This document shows positions 45,976 to 54,326 of a stretch of 64,000 nucleotides of DNA, one piece after another (the first letter of the stretch is position 1; every line of letters starts with the position of its first letter). The notes under the pieces were generated by a model. The model was not told where the DNA came from. It saw nothing but the letters and a program-made list of their open reading frames with translations, and did not search any database. The position numbers and the translations under genes were made by a program. This DNA comes from Xanthomonas sp. CFBP 8443 (lineage in GTDB: Bacteria; Pseudomonadota; Gammaproteobacteria; Xanthomonadales; Xanthomonadaceae): contig NZ_CP102592.1 of NCBI RefSeq assembly GCF_025666195.1, positions 372,001-436,000 on the forward strand. Reading direction: 5' to 3'.

Positions 45976-46005
45976 GCGACTCGGGACTCGGGACTCGGGA
46001 CTCGG
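45976..46005. repeat. GGGACTC heptamer repeat after purU
   Basis: Four tandem GACTCGG units (ACTCGGG register) immediately downstream of the purU stop, in inverse orientation to the block at 45062-45097. Confidence 0.85.
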
Positions 46006-46082
46006 GACGCGAAAGAGCCTGAGTTCTGCGTGGCGACGGGTTGGCCAAGGCGCTTTTCAGTGCTCGATTTTTGGCTGCCCGA

Positions 46083-46766
46083 TCAGGGTTCGAAGCGGTA
46101 GCCGGCGCCATACACCGAGCGCACCCAGTCTTCGCCTCCGACGTCGGCAAGCTTGCGGCGCAGGTTCTTGACGTGGCTGTCCACGGTGCGGTCGGTGACG
46201 ATGCGGTGGTCGGCGTAGAGCCGGTCCATCAGCTGTTCGCGCGAATACACCCGGCCCGGTGTGGCGGCCAGGGTGCGCAGCAGGCGGAACTCGACCTGGG
46301 TCAGGTCCAGATCGTGGCCATGCACGCTGGCACGGCATGCGGCTTCGTCGATGTGCAGGCCCGGCGCCGCCGCGTCGTTGGGATCGTGGCGATGGCGGCG
46401 CAGTACCGCCTGCACCCGCGCCACCACTTCGCGCGGGCTGAACGGCTTGCAGATGTAGTCGTCGGCGCCGATCTCCAGGCCGAGCAGGCGGTCGATCTCG
46501 TCCACCCGCGCGGTGACCATGATCACCGGCACCGCGCTCTCCTTGCGCAGGTCGCGGCAGATCTCCAGGCCGTCGCGGTTGGGCAGCATCAGGTCAAGCA
46601 GCACCAGGTCCGGCTTCTGCGCGCGGAACGCGCCCAGCGCCTGCGCGCCATCGGCGATCCAGTCGTGCGAATAGCCGGCCGCATGCAGGTATTCGCGCAT
46701 CACCGCGGCCAGGCGCGGTTCGTCTTCGACGATCAGCACGTGGCCGATCGGATCCAGGCCGCTCAT
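46083..46766 (-). CDS. OmpR-family response regulator (BaeR/SmeR-like)
   Basis: A 227-aa regulator. The receiver domain has acidic E14-D15, phosphorylation Asp58 in 'KPDLVLLDLMLPNRDGLEIC', 'VIMVTARVDE' and 'YICKPFSPREV'. The winged helix (about 130-225) shows 'LTQVEFRLLRTLAATPGRVY' and 'TVDSHVKNLRRKL'. ATG 46766 overlaps the kinase stop by 4 bases. Position divergent from an RND pump matches the SmeS/SmeR-SmeABC layout of Stenotrophomonas, so pump control is likely (inference from synteny). Confidence 0.92.
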   Translation of the reverse strand: MSGLDPIGHVLIVEDEPRLAAVMREYLHAAGYSHDWIADGAQALGAFRAQKPDLVLLDLMLPNRDGLEICRDLRKESAVPVIMVTARVDEIDRLLGLEIGADDYICKPFSPREVVARVQAVLRRHRHDPNDAAAPGLHIDEAACRASVHGHDLDLTQVEFRLLRTLAATPGRVYSREQLMDRLYADHRIVTDRTVDSHVKNLRRKLADVGGEDWVRSVYGAGYRFEP

Positions 46767-48142
46767 GCCGCCAGCGCCGGCAAGCGCAGCACCACCCGAA
46801 GCCCGCCCAGCGCGGAGGCCTCGGCGTTGATCGAGCCGCCATGCGCCTCGGCGATGTTGCGGCAGATCGCCAGGCCCAGGCCGCTGCCGCCGCTGGCGCG
46901 GTTGCGCGAGGCCTCGGTGCGGTAGAAGCGTTCGAACAGGCGCTCGCGCTTGTCCGCGTCCACGCCCGGCGCGCTGTCCTCGACCACCAGTTCCAGCACC
47001 GCGTCGCGACGCGCGCAGCGCACCTGCACCGTGCCGCCGGCATCGGTGTAGCGCAGCGTGTTCTCCAGCAGGTTGCCGAGCAGCTGCTGCAGCCGGCGCT
47101 CGTCGCCGTCTACCTGCAGCGGGCCGGCGTCGATCTGCACCTGCAGCTGCAGCGGCGCGGCGGCGAAGCGCGCCTGCACGCCGGCCAGCACCGTGGCCAG
47201 GATCAGCGCCAGATCGACCGGTGCACGCCGGTAGGCGAGCGCGCCGACGTCGGTCAGCGAGACGTCGTACAGGTCTTCGATCAGCTTGCCGAGCTGGCCG
47301 ACCTGCTGGTGCAGCGATCCCAGCGAAGCCGGGGTCATCGGCCGGATGCCGTCCTGCAACGCTTCCAGTTCGGCGCGCAGCACCGCCAGCGGCGTGCGCA
47401 GTTCGTGCGAGATATCGGCCATGAACTCGCGGCGTACGCGTTCGTTGTGTTCCAGCGCCTGCGCCAGCAGGTTGAAGTCGCGCGCCAATTGGCCGAATTC
47501 GTCGCGCGCGCCGGTGTCGATGCGGGTGGCGTAATCGCCGGCAGCCAGCCGATGGGTGGCGCCGGTGAGCCCGCGCATGCGCCGCAGCAAGGCGCGCGAC
47601 AGCAGCCAGCCGAGCAGCGCGGCGACCAGCAGCGAGGCGCTGCCGATCGTCCACCATGCGCGTTGCTGCGCCTGGTAGAAGCGCGCATCCTCGGCCGCCA
47701 GCACCTTCTGGAACGGCAGCATCGCCATCCAGCCGACGGTGCGGCCGTCGACCACGATCGGGCGCAGGATGTCGTTGCGGCCGACATCCGGGTTGCCGAT
47801 CACCGACCTGTAGTCCTTGTCGAGCACGGCGAAGCGGAACACCGCGCCGGTCTGGTCGGAGATCGGCGGCGGGCGTCGCGGCTGGCCAGGGCTGCGCTCC
47901 GGGCGCATCAGCACGAACCAGGCATCGGGATTGTCGCGCACGAAGTCCCAGTTGCCGTGCCGCGCGTACTCGGCCCTGACCCGCGGCAAGGTCTCCAGCA
48001 TGCGTTCCACGCCCTGCTCGTTGAGGTAATCCAGGAACTGGCGCTTGAGGAAGACCTGCACGGCGATGCCGTTGACCAGCAGCACCGCCACGCATGCGGC
48101 GAGGATGGCGAGGAACAGCTTGGCGGTGATGCCCAGTTTCAT
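46763..48142 (-). CDS. Sensor histidine kinase (BaeS/SmeS-like)
   Basis: A 459-aa inner-membrane kinase. TM1 is at about residues 8-32 and TM2 at about 164-185, with a periplasmic sensor domain of about 130 residues between them that carries a Pro/Arg-rich 'PGQPRRPPP' segment. HAMP is at about 185-235, and the phosphoacceptor His246 is in 'FMADISHELRTPLAVLRAEL'. The ATPase has 'LLGNLLENTLRYTD' (N box), 'DSAPGVD' (G1) and 'GGSGLGLAICRNI' (G2). It is translationally coupled to the response regulator. The signal is unknown; relatives sense envelope stress or antimicrobials. Confidence 0.92.
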   Translation of the reverse strand: MKLGITAKLFLAILAACVAVLLVNGIAVQVFLKRQFLDYLNEQGVERMLETLPRVRAEYARHGNWDFVRDNPDAWFVLMRPERSPGQPRRPPPISDQTGAVFRFAVLDKDYRSVIGNPDVGRNDILRPIVVDGRTVGWMAMLPFQKVLAAEDARFYQAQQRAWWTIGSASLLVAALLGWLLSRALLRRMRGLTGATHRLAAGDYATRIDTGARDEFGQLARDFNLLAQALEHNERVRREFMADISHELRTPLAVLRAELEALQDGIRPMTPASLGSLHQQVGQLGKLIEDLYDVSLTDVGALAYRRAPVDLALILATVLAGVQARFAAAPLQLQVQIDAGPLQVDGDERRLQQLLGNLLENTLRYTDAGGTVQVRCARRDAVLELVVEDSAPGVDADKRERLFERFYRTEASRNRASGGSGLGLAICRNIAEAHGGSINAEASALGGLRVVLRLPALAA

Positions 48143-48302
48143 CGGAGAGGCAATGCGGGACGCGGCGACGGGGGATGCTGCGTATTAGCCGCGCCGCCGC
48201 AGGGGAAATCAAGCGAATCCGCGCCGCTGCCGGCAATCTCCAAATTTGCTGCACATTCGCGCCGTAGCGTGGCCACATTCGGATAAACCGTGAGTTCGCC
48301 GC

Positions 48303-49508
48303 ATGCTGCCCGTCGTCGCCCGTCGCTTCCCCGTTTCGTCCTCGCGCTGGTGGCTGGCCGGCGCCATCGCCGTGGCGCTGGCCGCATGTTCTTCCAAGCA
48401 GCCGCCGCAGCGGCCGCAGGCGCAGGTCGGCGTGCAGACGGTGAGCGCGCAGCGGCTGGCGCTGGACCAGACCCTGTCCGGCCGCACCGTGGCCTACATG
48501 AGCTCGGAGGTGCGCCCGCAGGTCGGCGGCATCCTGCGCAAGCGCCTGTTCACCGAGGGCCAGGACGTCAAGGCCGGGCAGGTGCTGTACGAGATCGATC
48601 CGGCCAGCTACCAGGCCGCGTACGACACCGCCAAGGGCGATCTGGCCCAGGCCGAGGCGGCGGTGCTGTCGGCCAGGCCGAAGGCGCAGCGCTACCAGAC
48701 CCTGGTCGCGCTGGACGCGGTCAGCAAGCAGGACGGCGACGACGCGGTGGCCACGCTGCGCTCGAACGAGGCGGCCGTGGTCGCGGCCAAGGCCTCGCTG
48801 CAGACCGCGCGGATCAATCTCGACTACACCCGCATCACCGCGCCGATCGACGGCCGCATCGGCACCTCCAGCTACACGCCGGGCGCGCTGGTCAGCGCCG
48901 GCCAGAGCGACGTGCTGGCCACCATCAACCAGCTCGATCCGATGTACGTGGACGTGACCCAGTCCAGCGCGCAACTGCTGCAGCTGCGCCGCCAGCTCGA
49001 CGCCGGCCAACTCAAGGCGGTGGACGGCAAGGCCGAGGTGAAACTGCAGCTGGAGGACGGCAGCACCTACGCGCGCAGCGGCACGCTGGAAGTGGTGGAT
49101 GCCGCGGTCGATACCGCCACCGGCACGGTCAAGCTGCGCGCGGTGGTGCCCAATCCCGATCGTCTGTTGCTGCCGGGCATGTACGTCAAGGCGATGCTGT
49201 CGATGGCGGTGGACGAGCAGGCCATCCTGGTGGCGCAGCAGGCGATCAGCCGCAACAGCAAGGGCGAGGCGGTGGCGATGGTGGTCGGCAGCGACAACAA
49301 GGTCGCGCAGCGCGTGCTGACCACCGGCGACGCGATCGGCGACAAATGGGTGGTGCGCGACGGGCTGAAGGTCGGCGACAAGGTGATCGTGCAGGGGCTG
49401 CAGAAAGTCGCGGTCGGCGATCAGGTCAAGGCGGTGGAAGTGACCTCGGCCGCCACGACACCCGCGGCCACCCAAGGCGCCGCTGCGGCCGCGCCGAAGG
49501 CCGACTGA
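48303..49508 (+). CDS. RND efflux periplasmic adaptor lipoprotein (AcrA/SmeA-like)
   Basis: A 401-aa membrane-fusion protein. The signal ends in lipobox 'LAAC' with lipidated Cys29. A lipoyl-like half motif 'EVRPQVGGILRKRLFTEGQDV' and alpha-hairpin region (about 100-170) precede the beta-barrel 'INLDYTRITAPIDGRIGTS'. The C-terminal membrane-proximal domain includes 'VVPNPDRLLLPGMYVKAML'. It links the inner-membrane pump to the outer-membrane channel. It starts 160 bp from the divergent kinase gene; the pump gene follows after 9 bp. Confidence 0.93.
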   Translation: MLPVVARRFPVSSSRWWLAGAIAVALAACSSKQPPQRPQAQVGVQTVSAQRLALDQTLSGRTVAYMSSEVRPQVGGILRKRLFTEGQDVKAGQVLYEIDPASYQAAYDTAKGDLAQAEAAVLSARPKAQRYQTLVALDAVSKQDGDDAVATLRSNEAAVVAAKASLQTARINLDYTRITAPIDGRIGTSSYTPGALVSAGQSDVLATINQLDPMYVDVTQSSAQLLQLRRQLDAGQLKAVDGKAEVKLQLEDGSTYARSGTLEVVDAAVDTATGTVKLRAVVPNPDRLLLPGMYVKAMLSMAVDEQAILVAQQAISRNSKGEAVAMVVGSDNKVAQRVLTTGDAIGDKWVVRDGLKVGDKVIVQGLQKVAVGDQVKAVEVTSAATTPAATQGAAAAAPKAD

Positions 49509-49517
49509 GGAATCGCC

Positions 49518-52500
49518 ATGGCCCGTTTCTTCATCGACCGTCCCATCTTCGCCTGGGTCATCGCGATCGTCATCACCCTGGCCGGCGCGATCTCGATCCT
49601 GTCGCTGCCGCTGGAGCAGTATCCGGACATCGCCCCGCCCGCGATCACCGTCAGCGCCACCTACACCGGCGCTTCCGCCGAGACCGTGCAGAACTCGGTG
49701 ACGCAGATCCTCGAGCAGCAGATGACCGGGCTGGACGACCTGCTGTACATGTCCTCCAGCAGCAGCTCCGCCGGCAGCGCCTCGATCACCCTGACCTTCG
49801 ATTCCGGCACCGATCCGGACACCGCGCAGGTGCAGGTGCAGAACAAGGTCTCGCAAGGCGAGTCGATGCTGCCCGAGGCGGTGCAGAGCAATGGCGTGAC
49901 CGTCACCAAGTCCGCCGGCAGCAGCATGTTCATGGTGCTGGCCTTCACCTCCGAAGACGGCAGCATGGACAGCACCGACATCGGCGACTACATGGTGTCC
50001 ACGCTGCAGGACCCGATCAGCCGGCTCAACGGCATCGGCGGAGTCAACGTATTCGGCTCCGAATACTCGATGCGGGTGTGGCTGGACCCGGAAAAGCTGC
50101 GCACCTATGCGCTGATGCCCTCGGACGTGAGCAACGCGATCTCGGCGCAGAACGCCGACGTCTCCTCCGGCGCGCTCGGCGCGCTGCCGGCAGCGCAGGG
50201 CCAGCAGCTCAACGCCACGGTCACCTCGCGCAGCAAGCTCAAGACCCCGGCGCAGTTCGAGGCGATCGTGCTGAAGTCGCAGGCCGGCGGCGCCACCGTG
50301 TACCTGCGCGACGTGGCGCGGGTCGAACTGGGTTCCAAGTCGTATGCGTCCAGTTCCAAGTACAACGGCAAGGCCGCCTCCGGCATGGGCCTGCAGCTGG
50401 CCACCGGCGCCAACGCGCTGGACGCGGCCAAGGCGGTGGAGGCCAAGCTGGAGCAGCTCAAGCCGTATTTCCCGGCCGGACTCAAATACGAGGTCGCCTA
50501 CGACACCACGCCGTTCGTGCGCATCTCCATCGAGGAAGTGGTCAAGACCCTGCTCGAGGCGATCGCGCTGGTGGTGCTGGTGATGTACCTGTTCCTGCAG
50601 AACTGGCGCGCCACGCTGGTGCCGGTGATCGCGGTGCCGGTGGTGCTGTTGGGCACCTTCGGCGTGTTGGCCTTGCTCGGCTATTCGATCAACACCCTGA
50701 CCATGTTCGCGATGGTGCTGGCGATCGGCCTGCTGGTGGACGATGCGATCGTGGTGGTGGAGAACGTCGAGCGTCTGATGAGCGAGGAAGGCATGTCGCC
50801 ACGGCAGGCGACCTACACCTCGATGGGGCAGATCACCGGCGCGCTGGTCGGCATCGCGCTGGTGCTCACGGCGGTGTTCCTGCCGATGGCGTTCTTCGGC
50901 GGCGCTACCGGCGAGATCTACCGGCAGTTCTCGGTGACCATCGCCGCGGCGATGCTGCTGTCGCTGCTGGTGGCGCTGACCCTGAGCCCGGCGCTGTGCG
51001 CCAGCCTGCTCAAGCCGATCGAGCAGGGCGGCCACGTGTCGCGCAAGGGCCTGCTCGGGCGCTTCTTCGGCTGGTTCAACGACCGCTTCGATCGCGGCGC
51101 CGATGGCTACGGCCGCGGCGTGGGCAAGCTGATCGGCCACCGCAAGCTCGGCGGGCTGGTCTATCTGGTGTTGCTCGCGGTGATGGCGCTGCTGTTCTGG
51201 CGCCTGCCCAGCTCGTTCCTGCCCGAAGAGGACCAGGGCATGCTGATGGTGATGTTCACCACCCCTGCCGGCGCCACCCAGCAGCGCACTCAGCAGTCGA
51301 TCGACCAGGCCACCGGCTTCATCCTCAAGCAGCCGGAAGTGGCGGGGGTGATGACCATCTCCGGCTTCAGCTTCGCCGGCAGCAGCCAGAACTCGGGCAT
51401 GGGCTTCATCAAGCTCAAGGATTGGGCCGAGCGCGATGCTTCCGCGCAGGAGATCGCCAACCGTATCACCGGCGCGATGATGGGCGCGCTGCCCGACGCG
51501 CAGGTGTTCGCGTTGTCGCCGCCGGCGATCAACGGCCTGGGCACCAGTTCCGGCTTCACCCTGGAACTGCAGGACGTGGCCGGCAAGGGCCACGACGCCC
51601 TGGTCGCCGCACGCAAGCAATTGCTGCAACTGGCCAACGCCGACAAAGGCATGACCGCGGTGCGCTTCAACGGCCTGGAAGACGCGCCGACCTACCGCGT
51701 GCGGATCGACGATGCCAAGGCCGGCGCGCTGGGCCTGGCGGCCTCCGACATCAACGCCACGCTGGCCACGGTGATGGGCGGCAGCTACGTCAACGACTTC
51801 CTCAACAACAATCGGGTCAAGCGCGTCTACGTGCAAGGAGACGCCGCCGCGCGCATGTTGCCCAGCGACATCGACCGCTGGTACGTGCGCAACAGCAGCG
51901 AGGCGATGGTGCCGTTCTCGGCCTTCTCCAGCAGCGCGTGGGCGTATGCGCCGCAGGTATTGAGCCGCTTCAACGGGGTCGAGTCGATGGAGATCACCGG
52001 CAGCGCCGCCAGCGGCATCAGTTCTGGCGACGCGATGAACGGCATCGCCGGGCTGGTCGGGAAAGTGGGCAAGGACGTAGGTTACGCATGGTCAGGCATG
52101 TCCTACCAGGAGCAGGCCTCCGGCGCGCAGACCTGGATGCTGTACACGGTGTCGCTGATCTTCGTGTTCCTGTGCCTGGCCGCGCTGTACGAGAGCTGGT
52201 CGATCCCGATCTCGGTGATGCTGGCGGTGCCGGTGGGCATCGTCGGCGCGCTGCTGGCGACGTGGTTGCGCGGGCTGTCCAACGACATCTACTTCCAGGT
52301 CGGCCTGCTGGCGACGATGGGCCTGGCGGCCAAGAACGGCATCCTGATCGTCGAGTTCGCCAAGGAACTGGAGGAGAAGGGCCAGCCGCTGATCGACGCC
52401 ACGCTGCATGCGGCGCGCATGCGCCTGCGCCCGATCCTGATGACCTCGCTGGCGTTCATGCTCGGCGTGCTGCCGATGGTGATCAGCAGCGGCGCCGGCT

Positions 52501-52664
52501 CCGGCGGTCGCCATTCGCTGGGCACCGGCGTGCTCGGCGGCACCCTGATCTCGACCATGCTCGGCATCTTCTTCGTGCCGCTGTTCTACGTGATCGTGCG
52601 CAGTCTGTTCCCCGGCAAGCGTGCCGAACCGGAACCGCTGCGCACCAAGGAGGCAACGCCGTGA
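49518..52664 (+). CDS. RND multidrug efflux pump, inner membrane (AcrB/SmeB-like)
   Basis: A 1048-aa HAE1-family proton-driven exporter with twelve membrane helices and two large periplasmic loops. It begins 'MARFFIDRPIFAWVIAIVITL', the typical start. Proton-relay aspartates D408 and D409 are in 'LAIGLLVDDAIVVVENVERL'. Further motifs are 'FLPMAFFGGATGEIYRQFS', 'SFLPEEDQGMLMV' and 'MGLAAKNGILIVEFA'. The substrate range cannot be told from sequence, but close relatives export many antibiotics and dyes. The stop overlaps the outer-membrane gene start by 4 bases. Confidence 0.95.
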   Translation: MARFFIDRPIFAWVIAIVITLAGAISILSLPLEQYPDIAPPAITVSATYTGASAETVQNSVTQILEQQMTGLDDLLYMSSSSSSAGSASITLTFDSGTDPDTAQVQVQNKVSQGESMLPEAVQSNGVTVTKSAGSSMFMVLAFTSEDGSMDSTDIGDYMVSTLQDPISRLNGIGGVNVFGSEYSMRVWLDPEKLRTYALMPSDVSNAISAQNADVSSGALGALPAAQGQQLNATVTSRSKLKTPAQFEAIVLKSQAGGATVYLRDVARVELGSKSYASSSKYNGKAASGMGLQLATGANALDAAKAVEAKLEQLKPYFPAGLKYEVAYDTTPFVRISIEEVVKTLLEAIALVVLVMYLFLQNWRATLVPVIAVPVVLLGTFGVLALLGYSINTLTMFAMVLAIGLLVDDAIVVVENVERLMSEEGMSPRQATYTSMGQITGALVGIALVLTAVFLPMAFFGGATGEIYRQFSVTIAAAMLLSLLVALTLSPALCASLLKPIEQGGHVSRKGLLGRFFGWFNDRFDRGADGYGRGVGKLIGHRKLGGLVYLVLLAVMALLFWRLPSSFLPEEDQGMLMVMFTTPAGATQQRTQQSIDQATGFILKQPEVAGVMTISGFSFAGSSQNSGMGFIKLKDWAERDASAQEIANRITGAMMGALPDAQVFALSPPAINGLGTSSGFTLELQDVAGKGHDALVAARKQLLQLANADKGMTAVRFNGLEDAPTYRVRIDDAKAGALGLAASDINATLATVMGGSYVNDFLNNNRVKRVYVQGDAAARMLPSDIDRWYVRNSSEAMVPFSAFSSSAWAYAPQVLSRFNGVESMEITGSAASGISSGDAMNGIAGLVGKVGKDVGYAWSGMSYQEQASGAQTWMLYTVSLIFVFLCLAALYESWSIPISVMLAVPVGIVGALLATWLRGLSNDIYFQVGLLATMGLAAKNGILIVEFAKELEEKGQPLIDATLHAARMRLRPILMTSLAFMLGVLPMVISSGAGSGGRHSLGTGVLGGTLISTMLGIFFVPLFYVIVRSLFPGKRAEPEPLRTKEATP

Positions 52665-54115
52665 TCCGTGTGTCCCTGACCCGTACCGCGCTGGCCCTGA
52701 CCTGCGCCGGTGTCCTCGCCGGCTGCGCCAGCATGGCGCCGAACTACGCCCGTCCCGACGCGCCTGTGCCGGCCACTTTCGCCGACAGCGGCACCAGCAC
52801 CGGTGGTGACGTCGCCGACGTGGCCACGCTGGACTGGCGCCAGGTGTTCCTGGATCCGCGCCTGCAGCAGGTGATCGCGCAGGCGCTGGACAACAACCGC
52901 GACCTGCGCGTGGCGGTGCTCAACATCGACAAAGCACGCGCGCAGTACCGCATCCAGCGCGCGGACCTGTTCCCGTCGGTGGACCTCAGCGGCAGCCAGA
53001 GCGCCTCGCGCAGCAGCGCGTCCACCAGCAGCAGCGGACGCTCCGAAGTGGGGCGCACCTATGCGGCCGACGTCGGCGTCAGCAGTTGGGAACTGGACCT
53101 GTTCGGACGCATCCGCAGCCTCAAGAACGAGGCGCTGGAAACCTACCTGGCCACCGCGCAGACCCAGCGCAGCACGCGCATGAGCCTGGTCGCCGAGGTC
53201 GCCGCCGACTGGCTGACCGTGGCCGCCGACCAGCAGCGCCTGGCGCTGGCGCAGCAGACCCTGGCCAGCCAGCGGCAGACGCTGCAGCTCACCGAACTGC
53301 AGCACCAGCAGGGCATCGTCTCCGGGCTGGACCTGGCGCAGGTGCAGACCAGCGTGGAGACCGCACGCGCCGACGTCGCCAGCTACACCACGCAGCTGGC
53401 CACTTCGCGCAACGCGCTGGACCTGGTGGTGGGTGCGCCAGTGAGCGCGGAAGCATTGCCGCAGGCCGCCGCGCTCGAAGGCGGCGTGGCGTTGGCACCG
53501 CTGCCGGCGCCGCTGGAATCGCGCGTGCTGTTGCAGCGTCCGGACGTGCTGTATGCCGAGCACACGCTGAAGTCTGCCAATGCCGACATCGGCGCTGCGC
53601 GCGCTGCGTTCTTCCCGACCATCGCGCTGACCGCGTCCACCGGGCGCAGCAGCACCGCGCTGTCCAGCCTTTTCGACGCCGGCAACCGTACTTGGTCGTT
53701 CGTGCCCAGCATCAGTGTGCCGATCTTCCGCGCCGGCGCGCTGAAGGCCGAACTGGACGCCAGCAAGATCCAGAAGGACATCACCGTGGCCGAGTACGAG
53801 CAGGCGATCCAGACCGCCTTCAGCGAGGTGGCCGATGCGCTGGCCACGCGCGCGCAACTGGACGAACGCATGGACGCGCAGCGCGCCCTGGTCGCCGTCA
53901 CCCAACGCAGCTACACCCTGGCCGACGCGCGCTACCGCAACGGCGTGGACAGCTACCTGGACGCATTGGATTCGCAGCGCTCGCTGTACGCCGCGCAGCA
54001 GGATCTGATCACCTTGCGCCTGACCGAGGCCAGCAACCGCGTCACCCTGTACAAGGTGCTCGGCGGCGGCGCGGATGCGCGCAGCGGCGAGCCGGTGGCT
54101 GAAGCGACGCGTTAG
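52661..54115 (+). CDS. Outer-membrane efflux lipoprotein (NodT/SmeC/OprM-like)
   Basis: A 484-aa TolC-like trimeric channel. The lipobox is 'LAGC' with Cys22. Two OEP domain repeats lie at about residues 60-255 and 280-470, with the characteristic 'LFPSVDLSGSQSASRSS', 'SWELDLFGRIRSLKNEA', 'LLQRPDVLYAEHTLKSANAD' and 'ARYRNGVDSYLDALDSQRSL' segments. The GTG start 52661 overlaps the pump TGA in a GTGA sequence and is preceded by AAGGAGG, so the start is well determined. It completes the tripartite efflux system; a REP-like pair follows. Confidence 0.93.
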   Translation: MIRVSLTRTALALTCAGVLAGCASMAPNYARPDAPVPATFADSGTSTGGDVADVATLDWRQVFLDPRLQQVIAQALDNNRDLRVAVLNIDKARAQYRIQRADLFPSVDLSGSQSASRSSASTSSSGRSEVGRTYAADVGVSSWELDLFGRIRSLKNEALETYLATAQTQRSTRMSLVAEVAADWLTVAADQQRLALAQQTLASQRQTLQLTELQHQQGIVSGLDLAQVQTSVETARADVASYTTQLATSRNALDLVVGAPVSAEALPQAAALEGGVALAPLPAPLESRVLLQRPDVLYAEHTLKSANADIGAARAAFFPTIALTASTGRSSTALSSLFDAGNRTWSFVPSISVPIFRAGALKAELDASKIQKDITVAEYEQAIQTAFSEVADALATRAQLDERMDAQRALVAVTQRSYTLADARYRNGVDSYLDALDSQRSLYAAQQDLITLRLTEASNRVTLYKVLGGGADARSGEPVAEATR

Positions 54116-54132
54116 CGGATTTCTTGCGCGAC

Positions 54133-54200
54133 TGTAGGAGCGGCTTCAGCCGCGACGGGCCTTACCGGGAGCACCTGTCGCGGCTGAAGCCGCTCCTACA
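54133..54200. repeat. REP-like inverted pair at the end of the efflux operon
   Basis: Exact reverse-complement units 54133-54156 and 54177-54200 (GCGGCTTCAGCCGC core) with a 20-bp spacer. They lie 17 bp after the outer-membrane gene stop. Confidence 0.88.
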
Positions 54201-54287
54201 AAGAACAGCATCAGGATCGAAACGGCACCAGCAGCATTGGCGCATGGAGGCATCGGCGCCGCACCAGGCTTCCATGCCCGGGCAGCG

Positions 54288-54325
54288 CTTTTACCAATCT
54301 CCAATCCCGACTCCCCATTCCGGCC
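54288..54325. repeat. Solitary block of AATCCC/ACTCCC heptamers
   Basis: CTTTTACCAATCTCCAATCCC followed by GACTCCCC and ATTCCGG units, the right-block form seen at 19153 and 35862 with the same CTTTTACC lead. No left block is present nearby. Confidence 0.7.
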
Positions 54326-54326
54326 C

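Noticed and set aside
46083..51836. 1917-codon minus-strand open frame covering the efflux operon and the response regulator
   Set aside because: Only its last 228 codons (response regulator) match a family; the rest is the antisense of the RND, adaptor and kinase genes in GC-rich DNA.
48290..52660. Plus-strand open frame running through the adaptor and pump genes into the outer-membrane gene
   Set aside because: It is the shadow frame of the adaptor and RND pump. The true outer-membrane protein starts at the GTG overlapping the pump stop (GTGA) with a good ribosome site.
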